From JAFDBW01 sp963825575 (GTDB lineage: Bacteria > Desulfobacterota > Desulfuromonadia > Desulfuromonadales > BM103), in assembly GCA_963825575.1 (NCBI GenBank), contig CAWGUB010000006.1, forward strand, positions 189,259 through 253,258: a DNA stretch of 64,000 nt, in the 5' to 3' direction. The notes beneath the pieces were generated by a model. That model had not been told where the DNA came from and did not search any database. It saw nothing but the letters and a program-made list of their open reading frames with translations. The position numbers were made by a program, and so were the translations under genes. This document shows positions 42,196 to 50,850 of this stretch, one piece after another. Positions within the stretch are counted from its first letter, which is position 1. Each line of letters starts with the position of its first letter.

Positions 42196-43260
42196 TTAAA
42201 TCTTGCGTCCGCCGCACGCCTTGAGCGCGGCATGGGCATGGCGCAGCATGCGTTCGGTGGTTTCCCAGTTGACGCACTTGTCGGTGATCGAGACGCCGTA
42301 TTCCAGATCTTCCAGCTTATCAGCCATTTTCTGGTTGCCTTCCTTGAGAAAGCTTTCGATCATCAATGAGCCGATTTTGGCGTTGCCGGCTGCGACCTGC
42401 GCCATCACATCCTGCATGACGGCTTCCTGGCGGTTGTGGTCCTTGAGTGAGTTGGCGTGGCTGCAGTCCACCATCAGAGTGGTTTTGATGCCGGCCTCGT
42501 CGAGTTTTTCCTGAGCCATGGCAATGTCAGCCGCTTCGTAATTCGGTTTGTCGTTGCCGCCGCGCAGGACGATGTGAACATCCGGGTTGCCGGTAGTGCG
42601 GACGATCGATGTCCGACCCTCGCGGTTGATGCCGAGAAAGCTGTGTGGGTGGCAGGCAGCGCCCATGGCGTCGATGGCGATCTGCAGGTTGCCGTCGGTG
42701 CCGTTCTTGAAGCCAACCGGGAAGGAGAGGCCGCTCGACATCTCGCGGTGGGTCTGGCTTTCAGTGGTGCGTGCGCCGATTGCCCCCCAGCTGATCGTGT
42801 CGGCCATGTACTGCGGCGTGATCGGGTCGAGCATCTCTGTAGCGACCGGCAGACCCATGGCGGTAATGTCGAGCATCAGGCGGCGGGCAATCCCGAGCCC
42901 TTTGGAGATCTGGTGCGTAGCGTTTAGATCCGGGTCGTTGATCAGGCCCTTCCAGCCAATCGTGGTGCGGGGCTTTTCAAAATAGACGCGCATCACCAGC
43001 ATCAACTGATCTTGGAGCTCCTTGTTAAGTTTTGCCAGACGTTCGGCATATTCAATTGCAGCTTTCGGATCGTGAATGGAACAGGGCCCGATCACCACCA
43101 TCATGCGCGGGTCACGGTTCCAGAGGATGTCTTGGACCTGCGTGCGGGACTTGGCGACGAATTCGGCACCCTCTTCGGAAAGGGGCAGAACCTGTTTGAG
43201 ATCAGCGGGGGCGATAAGCGGGGTCAAGCCGCTGACGTTGAGATTATTGGTGCGAACCAT
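42196..43260 (-). CDS. aroG: DAHP synthase, type I-alpha
   Basis: Second DAHP synthase of the window, of the E. coli AroFGH type. Blocks: VVIGPCSIHDPKAAIEYA, RVYFEKPRTTIGWKGLIND, SWGAIGARTTESQTHREM, SFPVGFKNGTDG, RGGNDKPNYEA and VDCSHANSLKDH. 354 residues from ATG 43260. This subclass is usually feedback-inhibited by Phe, Tyr or Trp. First gene of a two-gene run with hgcA. Confidence 0.96.
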   Translation of the reverse strand: MVRTNNLNVSGLTPLIAPADLKQVLPLSEEGAEFVAKSRTQVQDILWNRDPRMMVVIGPCSIHDPKAAIEYAERLAKLNKELQDQLMLVMRVYFEKPRTTIGWKGLINDPDLNATHQISKGLGIARRLMLDITAMGLPVATEMLDPITPQYMADTISWGAIGARTTESQTHREMSSGLSFPVGFKNGTDGNLQIAIDAMGAACHPHSFLGINREGRTSIVRTTGNPDVHIVLRGGNDKPNYEAADIAMAQEKLDEAGIKTTLMVDCSHANSLKDHNRQEAVMQDVMAQVAAGNAKIGSLMIESFLKEGNQKMADKLEDLEYGVSITDKCVNWETTERMLRHAHAALKACGGRKI

Positions 43261-43443
43261 GGCCTCTCCTATGTGAATAATTAATTGAATTCCTGTAAAG
43301 TTTGTCATTATGGCCTCAAGATGCCGAGAAATCAACGTTTTTTCAGGGAAAGGATTTGACTGCCATATCTGTGTTAAGCTATATAGGTTGCAGGATAAAT
43401 ACTCATTATCGTTGCTGTTTCGACAATATGTCCCGAGGTGTGT

Positions 43444-43731
43444 ATGGACGTTCTCTGGTCGGCGCTTTACCAGGTAATCAGCCTGGTTTTTCAGATTTAT
43501 ATCTTTATCGTGATTGCCCGGGCTTTGGTCTCATGGGTCAACCCGGATCCTTACAACCCGATCGTGCGTTTTCTTTACAATGCGACCGAGCCGGTCCTGT
43601 CCCGGATGAGGCGTTACCTGCCGTTGCAGTTCGGCGGGTTTGATCTGTCGCCAATCGCTTTGTTGATTGCACTGTCTGTGCTGGAACAGGTCCTGCTGCG
43701 TTTGCTAGTTCAATTCAATCGCGGTTTCTGA
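43444..43731 (+). CDS. YggT-family membrane protein
   Basis: A 95-residue membrane protein with two hydrophobic segments around the family block ALVSWVNPDPYNPIVRFLYNATEPVL. YggT proteins are found near cell-division and proline-biosynthesis genes and have been linked to osmotic tolerance and division. The start is ATG 43444 (GAGG upstream). It heads a run with divIVA and a DUF167 gene, the usual ylm-type neighbourhood. Confidence 0.9.
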   Translation: MDVLWSALYQVISLVFQIYIFIVIARALVSWVNPDPYNPIVRFLYNATEPVLSRMRRYLPLQFGGFDLSPIALLIALSVLEQVLLRLLVQFNRGF

Positions 43732-43738
43732 GGTCGTC

Positions 43739-44443
43739 ATGAAAATCAGTCCGATCGATATCCAACAGCAACAATTCAAATCGCGCCCTTTCGGCTATGA
43801 AAAAGCCGGTGTCGACCGGTTCCTTGAACTTTTGGCCGAAGAGCTGGAGCGGTTGATTCGCGAAAACCTGGACCTGATGGAGGAACTGGCACGAGTCAAA
43901 ATAACCGTGGCGGAGTTGCGCGACCGGGAGGAAAACCTCAAACAGACCCTGGTGACTACCCAGAAAATCACCGACGAGTTAAAGTCGACAGCCCGCCGTG
44001 AAGTTGATGTCATGATGGCCGAAGCCGAAGTCAAGGCTGAGCGCCTGATGCACAACGCCGAAGAACGACGCATCGAGTTGATCAACGAGATCCAGGAAAT
44101 CAAGCGACAGAAAATTGATTTCGAAGTCAGCTTGCGAGGTCTTCTGGAAAAACATATCAGGATGCTCGATCTGAACACAGTGGCGATTGAGCAGCATGAT
44201 ACCGACGCCAAACTGCTCGAAGAGCCGTTGCCGTTTATCAAACACCATGAGCCGGAGGCTGAAGTACGGAAATCGCAGCCTGAAAAAACTGGTCCGGCTG
44301 AACAACCGGTCGAAGATGCCGAGTTTACCGAGTCGCAGGAACCGATGAACGGTGATGAACGGTCCAACCCGCCGCCGCCTCAGGAGCTTGCCTTGGATTT
44401 CGACACCGGGGATGACAGGAACGAGGAGGACCTTCCCAAGTGA
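43739..44443 (+). CDS. DivIVA-domain protein
   Basis: A 234-residue coiled-coil protein. The N-terminal lipid-binding DivIVA motif is clear (ISPIDIQQQQFKSRPFGYEK; VDRFLELLAEELE). A long coiled coil follows (about 25-145). The tail is acidic and proline-rich (SNPPPPQELALDFD). DivIVA proteins mark curved membranes and organise division or pole proteins. It sits 7 bp after yggT and overlaps the next gene by 4 bp (GTGA). Confidence 0.9.
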   Translation: MKISPIDIQQQQFKSRPFGYEKAGVDRFLELLAEELERLIRENLDLMEELARVKITVAELRDREENLKQTLVTTQKITDELKSTARREVDVMMAEAEVKAERLMHNAEERRIELINEIQEIKRQKIDFEVSLRGLLEKHIRMLDLNTVAIEQHDTDAKLLEEPLPFIKHHEPEAEVRKSQPEKTGPAEQPVEDAEFTESQEPMNGDERSNPPPPQELALDFDTGDDRNEEDLPK

Positions 44444-44745
44444 TCCTGCCGTGCCTGCGGAACACTGACGCAGGCGTCGAACTCTTCCTTTATATTCAGC
44501 CCCGTGCCAGCCGCAGTAAAATCGCTGGTCTTCAGGGTGAGGAGCTCAAGGTCGCCCTGACCGCCCCGCCGGTGGATGGTGCCGCCAACAAGGCCTGTCG
44601 GGTTTTTATCGCCAAACTCTGCAACATTCCCCGGAGTCGTGTCCTGCTGGTTGCCGGTGAGACGTCTAGGCACAAGCGCCTGTTGCTGGAAGGCGCCGAC
44701 CCACGACAAATCGACGTACTGCTCAAAGGTTTGCTGGGGGGTTGA
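44440..44745 (+). CDS. DUF167 (YggU) family protein
   Basis: A 101-residue protein matching the UPF0235/DUF167 family: VELFLYIQPRASRSKIAG, APPVDGAANKA, and ETSRHKRLLLEG. Function unknown. GTG start within the divIVA stop (GTGA overlap), so it is co-translated. Confidence 0.93.
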   Translation: MILPCLRNTDAGVELFLYIQPRASRSKIAGLQGEELKVALTAPPVDGAANKACRVFIAKLCNIPRSRVLLVAGETSRHKRLLLEGADPRQIDVLLKGLLGG

Positions 44746-44828
44746 CTTCTCACGGGAGAGTTATTAAATTACCGACGAAATTTTTTATTCTCCAGCGACC
44801 TGCTGATTCATGGAAAAGGTGATTTGCC

Positions 44829-45077
44829 ATGCCGATGTACGAATATCAATGTAAGGATTGCGGGCTGGTTTTCGAGGCCCGGCAGAAATTTTCAGACGCT
44901 CCGTTGACCGAATGCAGGGAATGCGGTGGCCAGGTGGCCAAGCTGATCTCGCAGACCGGGTTTGCCCTTAAAGGTGATGGTTGGTACGACCATGGTTATG
45001 GTCAGAAGCCCGCGGCCTGTCCTTCGGCAGATGTCGGCGGTGGTTGTGCCGGGTGTCCGAAAGCGGCCAATGAATAA
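44829..45077 (+). CDS. FmdB-type zinc-ribbon protein
   Basis: An 82-residue protein starting MPMYEYQCKDCG, the FmdB/CxxC_CxxC_SSSS signature, with a second pair in TECRECGG. The C-terminus has additional cysteines (GGGCAGCP). These small zinc ribbons are presumed regulatory; the role is unknown. Confidence 0.92.
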   Translation: MPMYEYQCKDCGLVFEARQKFSDAPLTECRECGGQVAKLISQTGFALKGDGWYDHGYGQKPAACPSADVGGGCAGCPKAANE

Positions 45078-45270
45078 AGCTTCACTTCCCCTCAATACAC
45101 CGACTCAAGGCTGCCTGGTTTGAACCACGGGCGGCCTTTTCTCTATCTTAAGTTGTATCCACCTGCATATTTGGTTATATTGAACGTGTAAATTTATACT
45201 CCAGACTTGATTAGCAAGCTGTTTAACGCGATGAGAATGCTTTGCTGACCCCGGCCATGGGAGGATAAAG

Positions 45271-45483
45271 ATGCTTATACGCGTACTGCACAACGCTGGC
45301 TACTACGATTATGTCAACTCCCAAACCCTGGACCGCCTGATTGAATCTGAGGAGATCATAAGCTTCTATAGACAGGACGGTGCGGTCGTTCTCGGCATCG
45401 ACAGTGTTCGTTCATCACAACACAGTGTTTATGGCGGCCCCGAGCGCAGACTTGCAGCCTCAGAAACCCTGCTTTTTGCATAA
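45271..45483 (+). CDS. GSU3473-family small protein
   Basis: A 70-residue protein of the family named after Geobacter GSU3473: MLIRVLHNAGYYDYV, LDRLIESEEIISFYR, a G(V/I)D segment and the YGGPERR motif. Function unknown; found mostly in Desulfuromonadales and relatives, so it supports the taxonomic placement. Confidence 0.85.
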   Translation: MLIRVLHNAGYYDYVNSQTLDRLIESEEIISFYRQDGAVVLGIDSVRSSQHSVYGGPERRLAASETLLFA

Positions 45484-45596
45484 CTGACAGCCGCCGGATC
45501 TCAAATACAGTCCTTCTGAAATCCCCCCTTTTGATAATTCCAATATATCTCTGTAGCAATCATCGGTGATCGGTGGATAAAATTGCTGTCACGTTG

Positions 45597-45625
45597 TTGA
45601 CTTAATCCGCCTAGGCGGATATGCT
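45597..45625 (+). promoter_or_regulatory. ars promoter with ArsR operator between -35 and -10
   Basis: TTGACT (45597-45602) and TATGCT (45620-45625) with a 17-bp spacer. The spacer contains the perfect 16-bp palindrome ATCCGCCTAGGCGGAT (45605-45620). The expected transcription start falls on or next to the arsR ATG at 45632, and no ribosome-binding site is visible, so the message may be leaderless. Confidence 0.7.
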
Positions 45626-45631
45626 TGGTCA

Positions 45632-45976
45632 ATGAAGAACGAAGCCGCAATTTTTAAAGCCCTGGCCGATGAAACCAGACTGCGCATCCTGATGCTTTTA
45701 CTCGATGGTGAGCTGTGTGTGTGCGAAATCATTGCCGCTCTTGAACTGCCCCAGTCAACCATCTCACGGCACCTGGCATATCTGAAAAGAACCGGTTGGG
45801 TCCGTGATCGTAAGCAGGGGGTCTGGATGTATTACAAACTTGACGCTGGTGACGATCGATTGCGCAATCCCCTGACCGCAACACTGAGGAACTCTCTCGC
45901 TGGTTCTCCCGAGGTCATGCGGGCCTTCCGCAAGCTCGAAGTGTTCCGTCGGGATTCCCTGCAAAAGGGAGCCTGA
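45632..45976 (+). CDS. arsR: ArsR-family arsenite-responsive repressor
   Basis: A 114-residue winged-helix metalloregulator. The As(III)-binding motif ELCVCEI (C29, C31) lies before the recognition helix (QSTISRHLAYL). It should repress the operon and release on arsenite. It probably binds the palindrome in its own promoter and the similar site before arsC. Confidence 0.95.
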   Translation: MKNEAAIFKALADETRLRILMLLLDGELCVCEIIAALELPQSTISRHLAYLKRTGWVRDRKQGVWMYYKLDAGDDRLRNPLTATLRNSLAGSPEVMRAFRKLEVFRRDSLQKGA

Positions 45977-45995
45977 TTTTTTTTACTCGAATAAT

Positions 45996-46011
45996 ATCCG
46001 TGTAGGCGGAT
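45996..46011 (+). promoter_or_regulatory. Second ArsR-like operator before arsC
   Basis: ATCCGTGTAGGCGGAT matches the arsR promoter palindrome at 14 of 16 positions. It lies between arsR and arsC, where it could give separate control of the arsC-acr3 part. Confidence 0.6.
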
Positions 46012-46026
46012 GAGGTGAATTGAGAC

Positions 46027-46458
46027 ATGACTGAATCGTTGCGAGTCCTTTTTCTCTGTACCGGCAACTCTTGTCGCAGCCAGATGGCTGGCGGGATTGT
46101 CAATCACGACTTTTCAGGAAAGATAACCGCGGTCTCTGCTGGTACCGAACCCCATGGGCTCAACCCTCGTGCTGTACAGGTCATGCATGAGATCGGGATT
46201 GATATTTCAAACAACACTTCGGACCACCTGAATCGTTATGCAGGACAGACCTTCGATTACGTGATCTCGCTGTGCGGAGACGCCGATGAAAAGTGTCCGG
46301 CATTTTTCGGCGGGGTAAAACGCCTGCACATGCCTTTTGACGATCCGCCACGGGCAATCGGCAGCGATGAACAGGTCCTGGCCACTTACCGGCGGGTCCG
46401 TGATGAAATCCGCGAACAGATGCATCATTTCTTCAACGGCGAGCTGAAAGGCAAATAA
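46027..46458 (+). CDS. arsC: Arsenate reductase, thioredoxin-coupled
   Basis: A low-molecular-weight-phosphatase-like ArsC that reduces As(V) to As(III). P-loop C11-TGNSC16-R. The relay cysteines are C83 and C90 in SLCGDADEKC, matching Cys10/82/89 of the Bacillus/Staphylococcus enzyme, so electrons come from thioredoxin. 143 residues. Confidence 0.95.
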   Translation: MTESLRVLFLCTGNSCRSQMAGGIVNHDFSGKITAVSAGTEPHGLNPRAVQVMHEIGIDISNNTSDHLNRYAGQTFDYVISLCGDADEKCPAFFGGVKRLHMPFDDPPRAIGSDEQVLATYRRVRDEIREQMHHFFNGELKGK

Positions 46459-46459
46459 G

Positions 46460-47527
46460 ATGGAACAGGGCCTGACGAAAAAACTGTCCTTCCTCGACCG
46501 CTATCTCACCCTGTGGATTTTCCTGGCCATGTTTATCGGTGTGATCGGTGGCTGGCTGGTGCCCGGTGTCAAGGACGTGGTCAACGCTTTCAGTGTCGGT
46601 ACAACCAATCTGCCGATTGCCTTCGGCCTGATCCTGATGATGTACCCGCCTTTGGCCAAGGTGAAATACGAAGAGCTCGGCGAAGTGTTTCGCAACCGCA
46701 GAATCCTCGGACTGTCGCTTTTACAGAACTGGGTCATCGGCCCGATCCTGATGTTCGTGCTGGCGATCACTTTTTTGTCCGATTACCCGGAGTACATGGT
46801 CGGCCTGATCATGATCGGTCTGGCGCGCTGTATCGCGATGGTCATCGTCTGGAATGAACTGGCCAAAGGGAACACCGAGTATTGTGCCGGCCTGGTGGCT
46901 TTCAACAGCATTTTCCAGGTGCTCTTCTACAGCGTCTACGCCTGGCTGTTCATAACGGTGCTGCCGCCGCTGCTCGGTCTCGAAGGTGTGGTTGTCGAAG
47001 TGACCATCGGTCAGATTGCAGAGAGTGTTTTCATCTATCTCGGCATCCCGTTCATAGCCGGTATTGTCACCCGCTACACACTGATCCCGCTCAAAGGTCG
47101 AAAGTGGTACGAAGAGACCTTTATCCCGAAGATCAGTCCCATCACCTTGATTGCCCTGCTGTTCACCATTGTTGTGATGTTCAGCCTGAAGGGCGAACTG
47201 ATCGTGACCATCCCGATGGACGTGGTGCGAATTGCCATCCCTCTCCTGATTTACTTCGTTATCATGTTCCTGATCAGCTTCATGATGGCAGTCAAGGCCG
47301 GCGCCGATTACAGCAAGACGGCGACAGTTGCCTTTACCGCTGCCGGCAATAATTTCGAGCTGGCGATCGCTGTTGCGGTCGCCGTGTTCGGGATTGAATC
47401 AGGAGTCGCATTCACGGCCGTAATTGGTCCCCTGGTCGAAGTGCCTGCCTTGATTGCCCTGGTGAATGTTTCCTTCTGGCTGCAGAAAAGATATTTCGTC
47501 AAAGTGATTCAGCCAGGAAGCATTTAA
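46460..47527 (+). CDS. acr3: Arsenite efflux permease, ACR3 family
   Basis: A 355-residue, ten-helix arsenite exporter. The essential cysteine is C124 in GLARCIAMVIVWNELA, and the late block AAGNNFELAIAVAVAVFG is typical. It starts 1 bp after the arsC stop. Completes arsR-arsC-acr3. Confidence 0.95.
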   Translation: MEQGLTKKLSFLDRYLTLWIFLAMFIGVIGGWLVPGVKDVVNAFSVGTTNLPIAFGLILMMYPPLAKVKYEELGEVFRNRRILGLSLLQNWVIGPILMFVLAITFLSDYPEYMVGLIMIGLARCIAMVIVWNELAKGNTEYCAGLVAFNSIFQVLFYSVYAWLFITVLPPLLGLEGVVVEVTIGQIAESVFIYLGIPFIAGIVTRYTLIPLKGRKWYEETFIPKISPITLIALLFTIVVMFSLKGELIVTIPMDVVRIAIPLLIYFVIMFLISFMMAVKAGADYSKTATVAFTAAGNNFELAIAVAVAVFGIESGVAFTAVIGPLVEVPALIALVNVSFWLQKRYFVKVIQPGSI

Positions 47528-47816
47528 TGGCCCTGCCAGTTTTGAAGAGAATGGATTGATCATCTCAACGCCAATTTCCGGGACGCCTTTGTCGAACGGG
47601 TCGTTTCCGGCCCTTCGGATATCTCACGCGATAAATGAACAGTTCAATACGGTTATTTTTGTCTTAGCTCAGAACTGTAGATATGATACAGTTTGCTAGT
47701 TTTTGTTAATTAGTGCCACCTTAAACAACGCCGCCTTAAACTAAAGAGCCATAACACGACACCGTCCAGTAGACTCTCGCGATCTCGGTCTGTGACCTTG
47801 CCAAAAGGGTTTTTTT
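47528..47816 (+). other. Gap after acr3 with a possible gene remnant
   Basis: At 47569-47638 one frame reads NFRDAFVERVVSGPSDISR and then stops, with no start or ribosome-binding site. It looks like the tail of a lost gene but I cannot assign a family. The remainder is AT-rich and should carry the promoter of the kinase gene. Confidence 0.3.
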
Positions 47817-49241
47817 ATGGATTTCATGAGTATCAATGACCTTTTGCTTGAGTGCATAAGAGCTGTTGTCCTCATCGCCTTGTTGGCCATACTCTTTCTG
47901 CGAGGCAGTTACACTTCTCTTTCACGACACCCTGGATGGAAAAGCATTCTTTTGGGCTTCAGCCTGATTGCAATGGCAACGTTACTGGATATTACCGATG
48001 AAATCCCGGGGCTGGAACACCTTGTTTTCATCGGCGATACACCATATGAAGCCTTCCTGGAGAAAATCCCGGGATACCTTTTCGGTTACATGCTTGTCGT
48101 GTTCGGGTTTTACAGGATGATCCCCGCATTGCAGAAAGCAGAGCAAAATGAGCAAGCTCTGCTTGAAAGTGAAAAGCGTTTCCGGCAGGTTTTCAAGTCG
48201 AGTCCGGACCCGGTCATGCTTGTCAAACTCGGCAACGGAGCCATCATTGATGTCAATTCGGCTTTCGAAACGCTAACTGGCGATGATCGAAATACTGTGA
48301 TTGAAAAAAAATTATCTGAACTTGACTTCTGGAACAGCCCGGAAGAAAGAGATGATTTTTATGACCAGCTGAATCAGGCGGAGAAAATCGATAACTTCGG
48401 GGCTGAATTTCTATTGCAGGACCAGTCGGTTCGAGATGTGCTTCTTTCTGCCCAGACTGTGAAAATTGCCGGAGAGGCGTGCGTCTTGATAGGCATACGT
48501 GATATTTCCAAGATCAAGGAAGCTGAAAAGGCTCTGATCACAATAGACACGTTAAGACAGGAGTTTATTTCAACTGCTGCCCATGAACTCCGAACCCCAC
48601 TGAGTGTCCTTATCGGCTACTCCGAGCTGTTGACCGACCCCGAGTTGGCCGCGGGACTTTCAGACCAAAGGCGCCTGGATGCACTTGGTACGATCAAGGA
48701 AAAAGGCCATGTCCTTAACCAGATCGTTGACGACCTCCTCGATATAAACCGCATTGAGGCAGGCTTGAAGTTTGTCATCAAGTCCGAGACGATCAACCCG
48801 AGCCTCCTGTTGAAAAAGGTCTTTGAGGAGATAAAGCTCAAAGTAACCAAGTGCGAACTCGTTCTTCAATGTCCAGAGGAAGAGGTAACTCAGCTCGTAT
48901 GTGACAGCCAACGTATTCTGCAGGCAATAGAAAACCTGATGAGTAACGCAGTTAAATATTCACACGAAGGGGGATTGGTAACGCTTGCTGGGACAGACCA
49001 CCCCGACTGTTACGAAATTTCCGTCACGGATGACGGTATAGGAATGACTCCGGACCAGATCGAAAGAATTTTTGAGAAGTTCTATCGTGTCGATTCTTCA
49101 AATACTGCTGTTGGGGGACTGGGGCTGGGGATGAATATCGTCAAGGAGATTATCAATGCTCATCACGGATCAATCACTATAGACAGCAGTTTAGGCAAAG
49201 GGACATGTGTGAAGGTCCGATTGCCGAAACAGGGCATTTAA
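47817..49241 (+). CDS. Membrane PAS-domain histidine kinase
   Basis: A 474-residue sensor kinase. The N-terminal 100 residues have three or four hydrophobic segments (AVVLIALLAILFL; ILLGFSLIAMATLL; YLFGYMLVVFGFY). A PAS domain follows (about 120-240; FKSSPDPVMLVKLGNGAII). Then come the H-box STAAHELRTPLSVLIGY and the ATPase boxes NLMSNAVKYSHEGG, DDGIGM, FEKFYR and GGLGLGMNIV. No response regulator is adjacent, so it is an orphan; the signal is unknown. Confidence 0.92.
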   Translation: MDFMSINDLLLECIRAVVLIALLAILFLRGSYTSLSRHPGWKSILLGFSLIAMATLLDITDEIPGLEHLVFIGDTPYEAFLEKIPGYLFGYMLVVFGFYRMIPALQKAEQNEQALLESEKRFRQVFKSSPDPVMLVKLGNGAIIDVNSAFETLTGDDRNTVIEKKLSELDFWNSPEERDDFYDQLNQAEKIDNFGAEFLLQDQSVRDVLLSAQTVKIAGEACVLIGIRDISKIKEAEKALITIDTLRQEFISTAAHELRTPLSVLIGYSELLTDPELAAGLSDQRRLDALGTIKEKGHVLNQIVDDLLDINRIEAGLKFVIKSETINPSLLLKKVFEEIKLKVTKCELVLQCPEEEVTQLVCDSQRILQAIENLMSNAVKYSHEGGLVTLAGTDHPDCYEISVTDDGIGMTPDQIERIFEKFYRVDSSNTAVGGLGLGMNIVKEIINAHHGSITIDSSLGKGTCVKVRLPKQGI

Positions 49242-49615
49242 TCACTAGGTCGGGGTCAGTTCTCCGCCGCTTGCTGCTGTGTCATCTCCCCCACTGAGTG
49301 GAATCACGGTTCTGTTGCCTTCTCTCTTATCTGTTGACTCCGCCTGACTTATCGGTTATGGTTCCTGCACAAAAAAATATATGACACTCTGTTGCCCATC
49401 CACCTTGGATGCACAGAGTTCTTCGCCCCGACCTTCCCCTCCAGGAATCGGGGCATTTTTTATGGGGCAGTCACAACAGCCGAGCCATTATGTCTCATTG
49501 CGTTGGTCATCAGATGAGATATGTGCTTTCTGAGCTCTGCAGCTCCGGTGCTTGCCTGCGTCCCTCTGCCTGGGATAGAATCACCCATCAGCGACCATCC
49601 AGGGAGTCATTTTGA
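49242..49615 (+). other. Gap before rsgA with a terminator
   Basis: A hairpin with arms GCCCCGA and TCGGGGC followed by TTTTTT lies at 49424-49462, a clear rho-independent terminator. No gene or RNA family is recognised in the rest. Confidence 0.5.
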
Positions 49616-50692
49616 TTGATCAGAGACAAGTTAATGTCTGAAGAACACCCATCCCTGCCGGAACTCGGCTGGAACCATTTTTTCCAGCAGCAGCTCAGCA
49701 TCGAGGAGTGGGACGAGACCGCACCCGTGCGAGTGTTTGCTCTGAATCGGCACCTGGTTGATGTGGTCGGTGAATCTGGCAGCAGGCAGTTTGCGCTTCC
49801 GGTCGCCTGGCTGAATTATCCGGTTGAAAGCCTTCCCACCGTTGGTGACTGGGTATTGGTTGACAGTAAGGGCCAGCCCCTCCGTGTCCTGGAACGCACC
49901 AGCCTTTTTAAACGTATGGCTTCCGGACGCGACGCCCGAGTGCAGTTGATGGCGGCCAATGTCGACACCCTGTTTATAGTCACTTCCTGTAACCAGGAGT
50001 TCAACCTCTCCCGCCTCGAACGCTATCTTGCACTTGCCCTTGACGCCCGGGTCGAGCCGGTAGTCGTGCTCACCAAGGCGGACCTGATTGACAGTGTCGA
50101 TGATTTTGCAGCCCAGGCCCGGACTCTGCATGTCGATCTGGCCGTAGTTACAGTCAATGCCAAAGATGCTGACATCGCAAATATTCTCGGTCCCTGGTGC
50201 AAGTCTGGCCGGACCGTGGCACTGGTTGGGTCAAGCGGGGTCGGCAAATCGACGCTGGTCAATACTCTGAGTGCCAGGGCTGTGCAGGAGACAGGCGCGG
50301 TGCGTGATGGCGATGCCAAAGGCCGCCACACAACCACCGGACGCTCTCTGCACCTGCTGCCCGGTGGCGGGATGCTCCTGGACAGCCCTGGCCTGCGAGA
50401 ATTGCAGCTGAGTGACTGCGAAGCGGGTGTCGCGACACTCTTTGAAGAGATCGAAGCAGTGGCCCGCGACTGTCGCTTCAGCGACTGCCGTCACCAGGGG
50501 GAGAAAGACTGCGCCGTGGCGCAGGCAGCGGAACGTGGTGAGCTTGATCCGCGCCGACTGGAAAACTATCTCAAGTTGCGTGCCGAGCGGGAACGGACCG
50601 AGGAGACGCTGGTCGAGAAGCGCCGCAGGGACAAAAACTTCGGCAAGATGTACAAGCGGGTCAAGACACAGAAGCGCAAGGAAAGAGAGTAA
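49616..50692 (+). CDS. rsgA: Ribosome small subunit-dependent GTPase A
   Basis: A circularly permuted GTPase that checks late maturation of the 30S subunit. OB-fold first (about 50-105), then G4 TKAD, G1 GSSGVGKST, G2/G3 GRHTTTGRSL and DSPGLREL, and the zinc site CRFSDCRHQGEKDC. A basic tail ends KTQKRKERE. The start is TTG 49616 (GGGAG 8 nt upstream) or ATG 49634, which has only a weak site. Confidence 0.95.
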   Translation: MIRDKLMSEEHPSLPELGWNHFFQQQLSIEEWDETAPVRVFALNRHLVDVVGESGSRQFALPVAWLNYPVESLPTVGDWVLVDSKGQPLRVLERTSLFKRMASGRDARVQLMAANVDTLFIVTSCNQEFNLSRLERYLALALDARVEPVVVLTKADLIDSVDDFAAQARTLHVDLAVVTVNAKDADIANILGPWCKSGRTVALVGSSGVGKSTLVNTLSARAVQETGAVRDGDAKGRHTTTGRSLHLLPGGGMLLDSPGLRELQLSDCEAGVATLFEEIEAVARDCRFSDCRHQGEKDCAVAQAAERGELDPRRLENYLKLRAERERTEETLVEKRRRDKNFGKMYKRVKTQKRKERE

Positions 50693-50791
50693 AGCGAAAG
50701 GTATGGCGCGTGGCGTGAGGCGCTAACCAGGACCGAAACCAAATAAGGTCACGGCAACAGGTTTTTTCTGTAAAACGGACACCTTCACATC

Positions 50792-50820
50792 TTTACAAGC
50801 CCATCCTCGTTGCGTATAGT
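50792..50820 (+). promoter_or_regulatory. Sigma-70-type promoter of folD
   Basis: TTTACA (50792-50797), 17-bp spacer and TATAGT (50815-50820), 30 bp upstream of the GTG start. Confidence 0.65.
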
Positions 50821-50850
50821 CTTAGTCTCATTCCAGAGGAGGTTTAGTCC

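Noticed and set aside
47569..47638. Small gene after acr3
   Set aside because: No start codon or ribosome-binding site and no recognisable family; noted only as a possible remnant.
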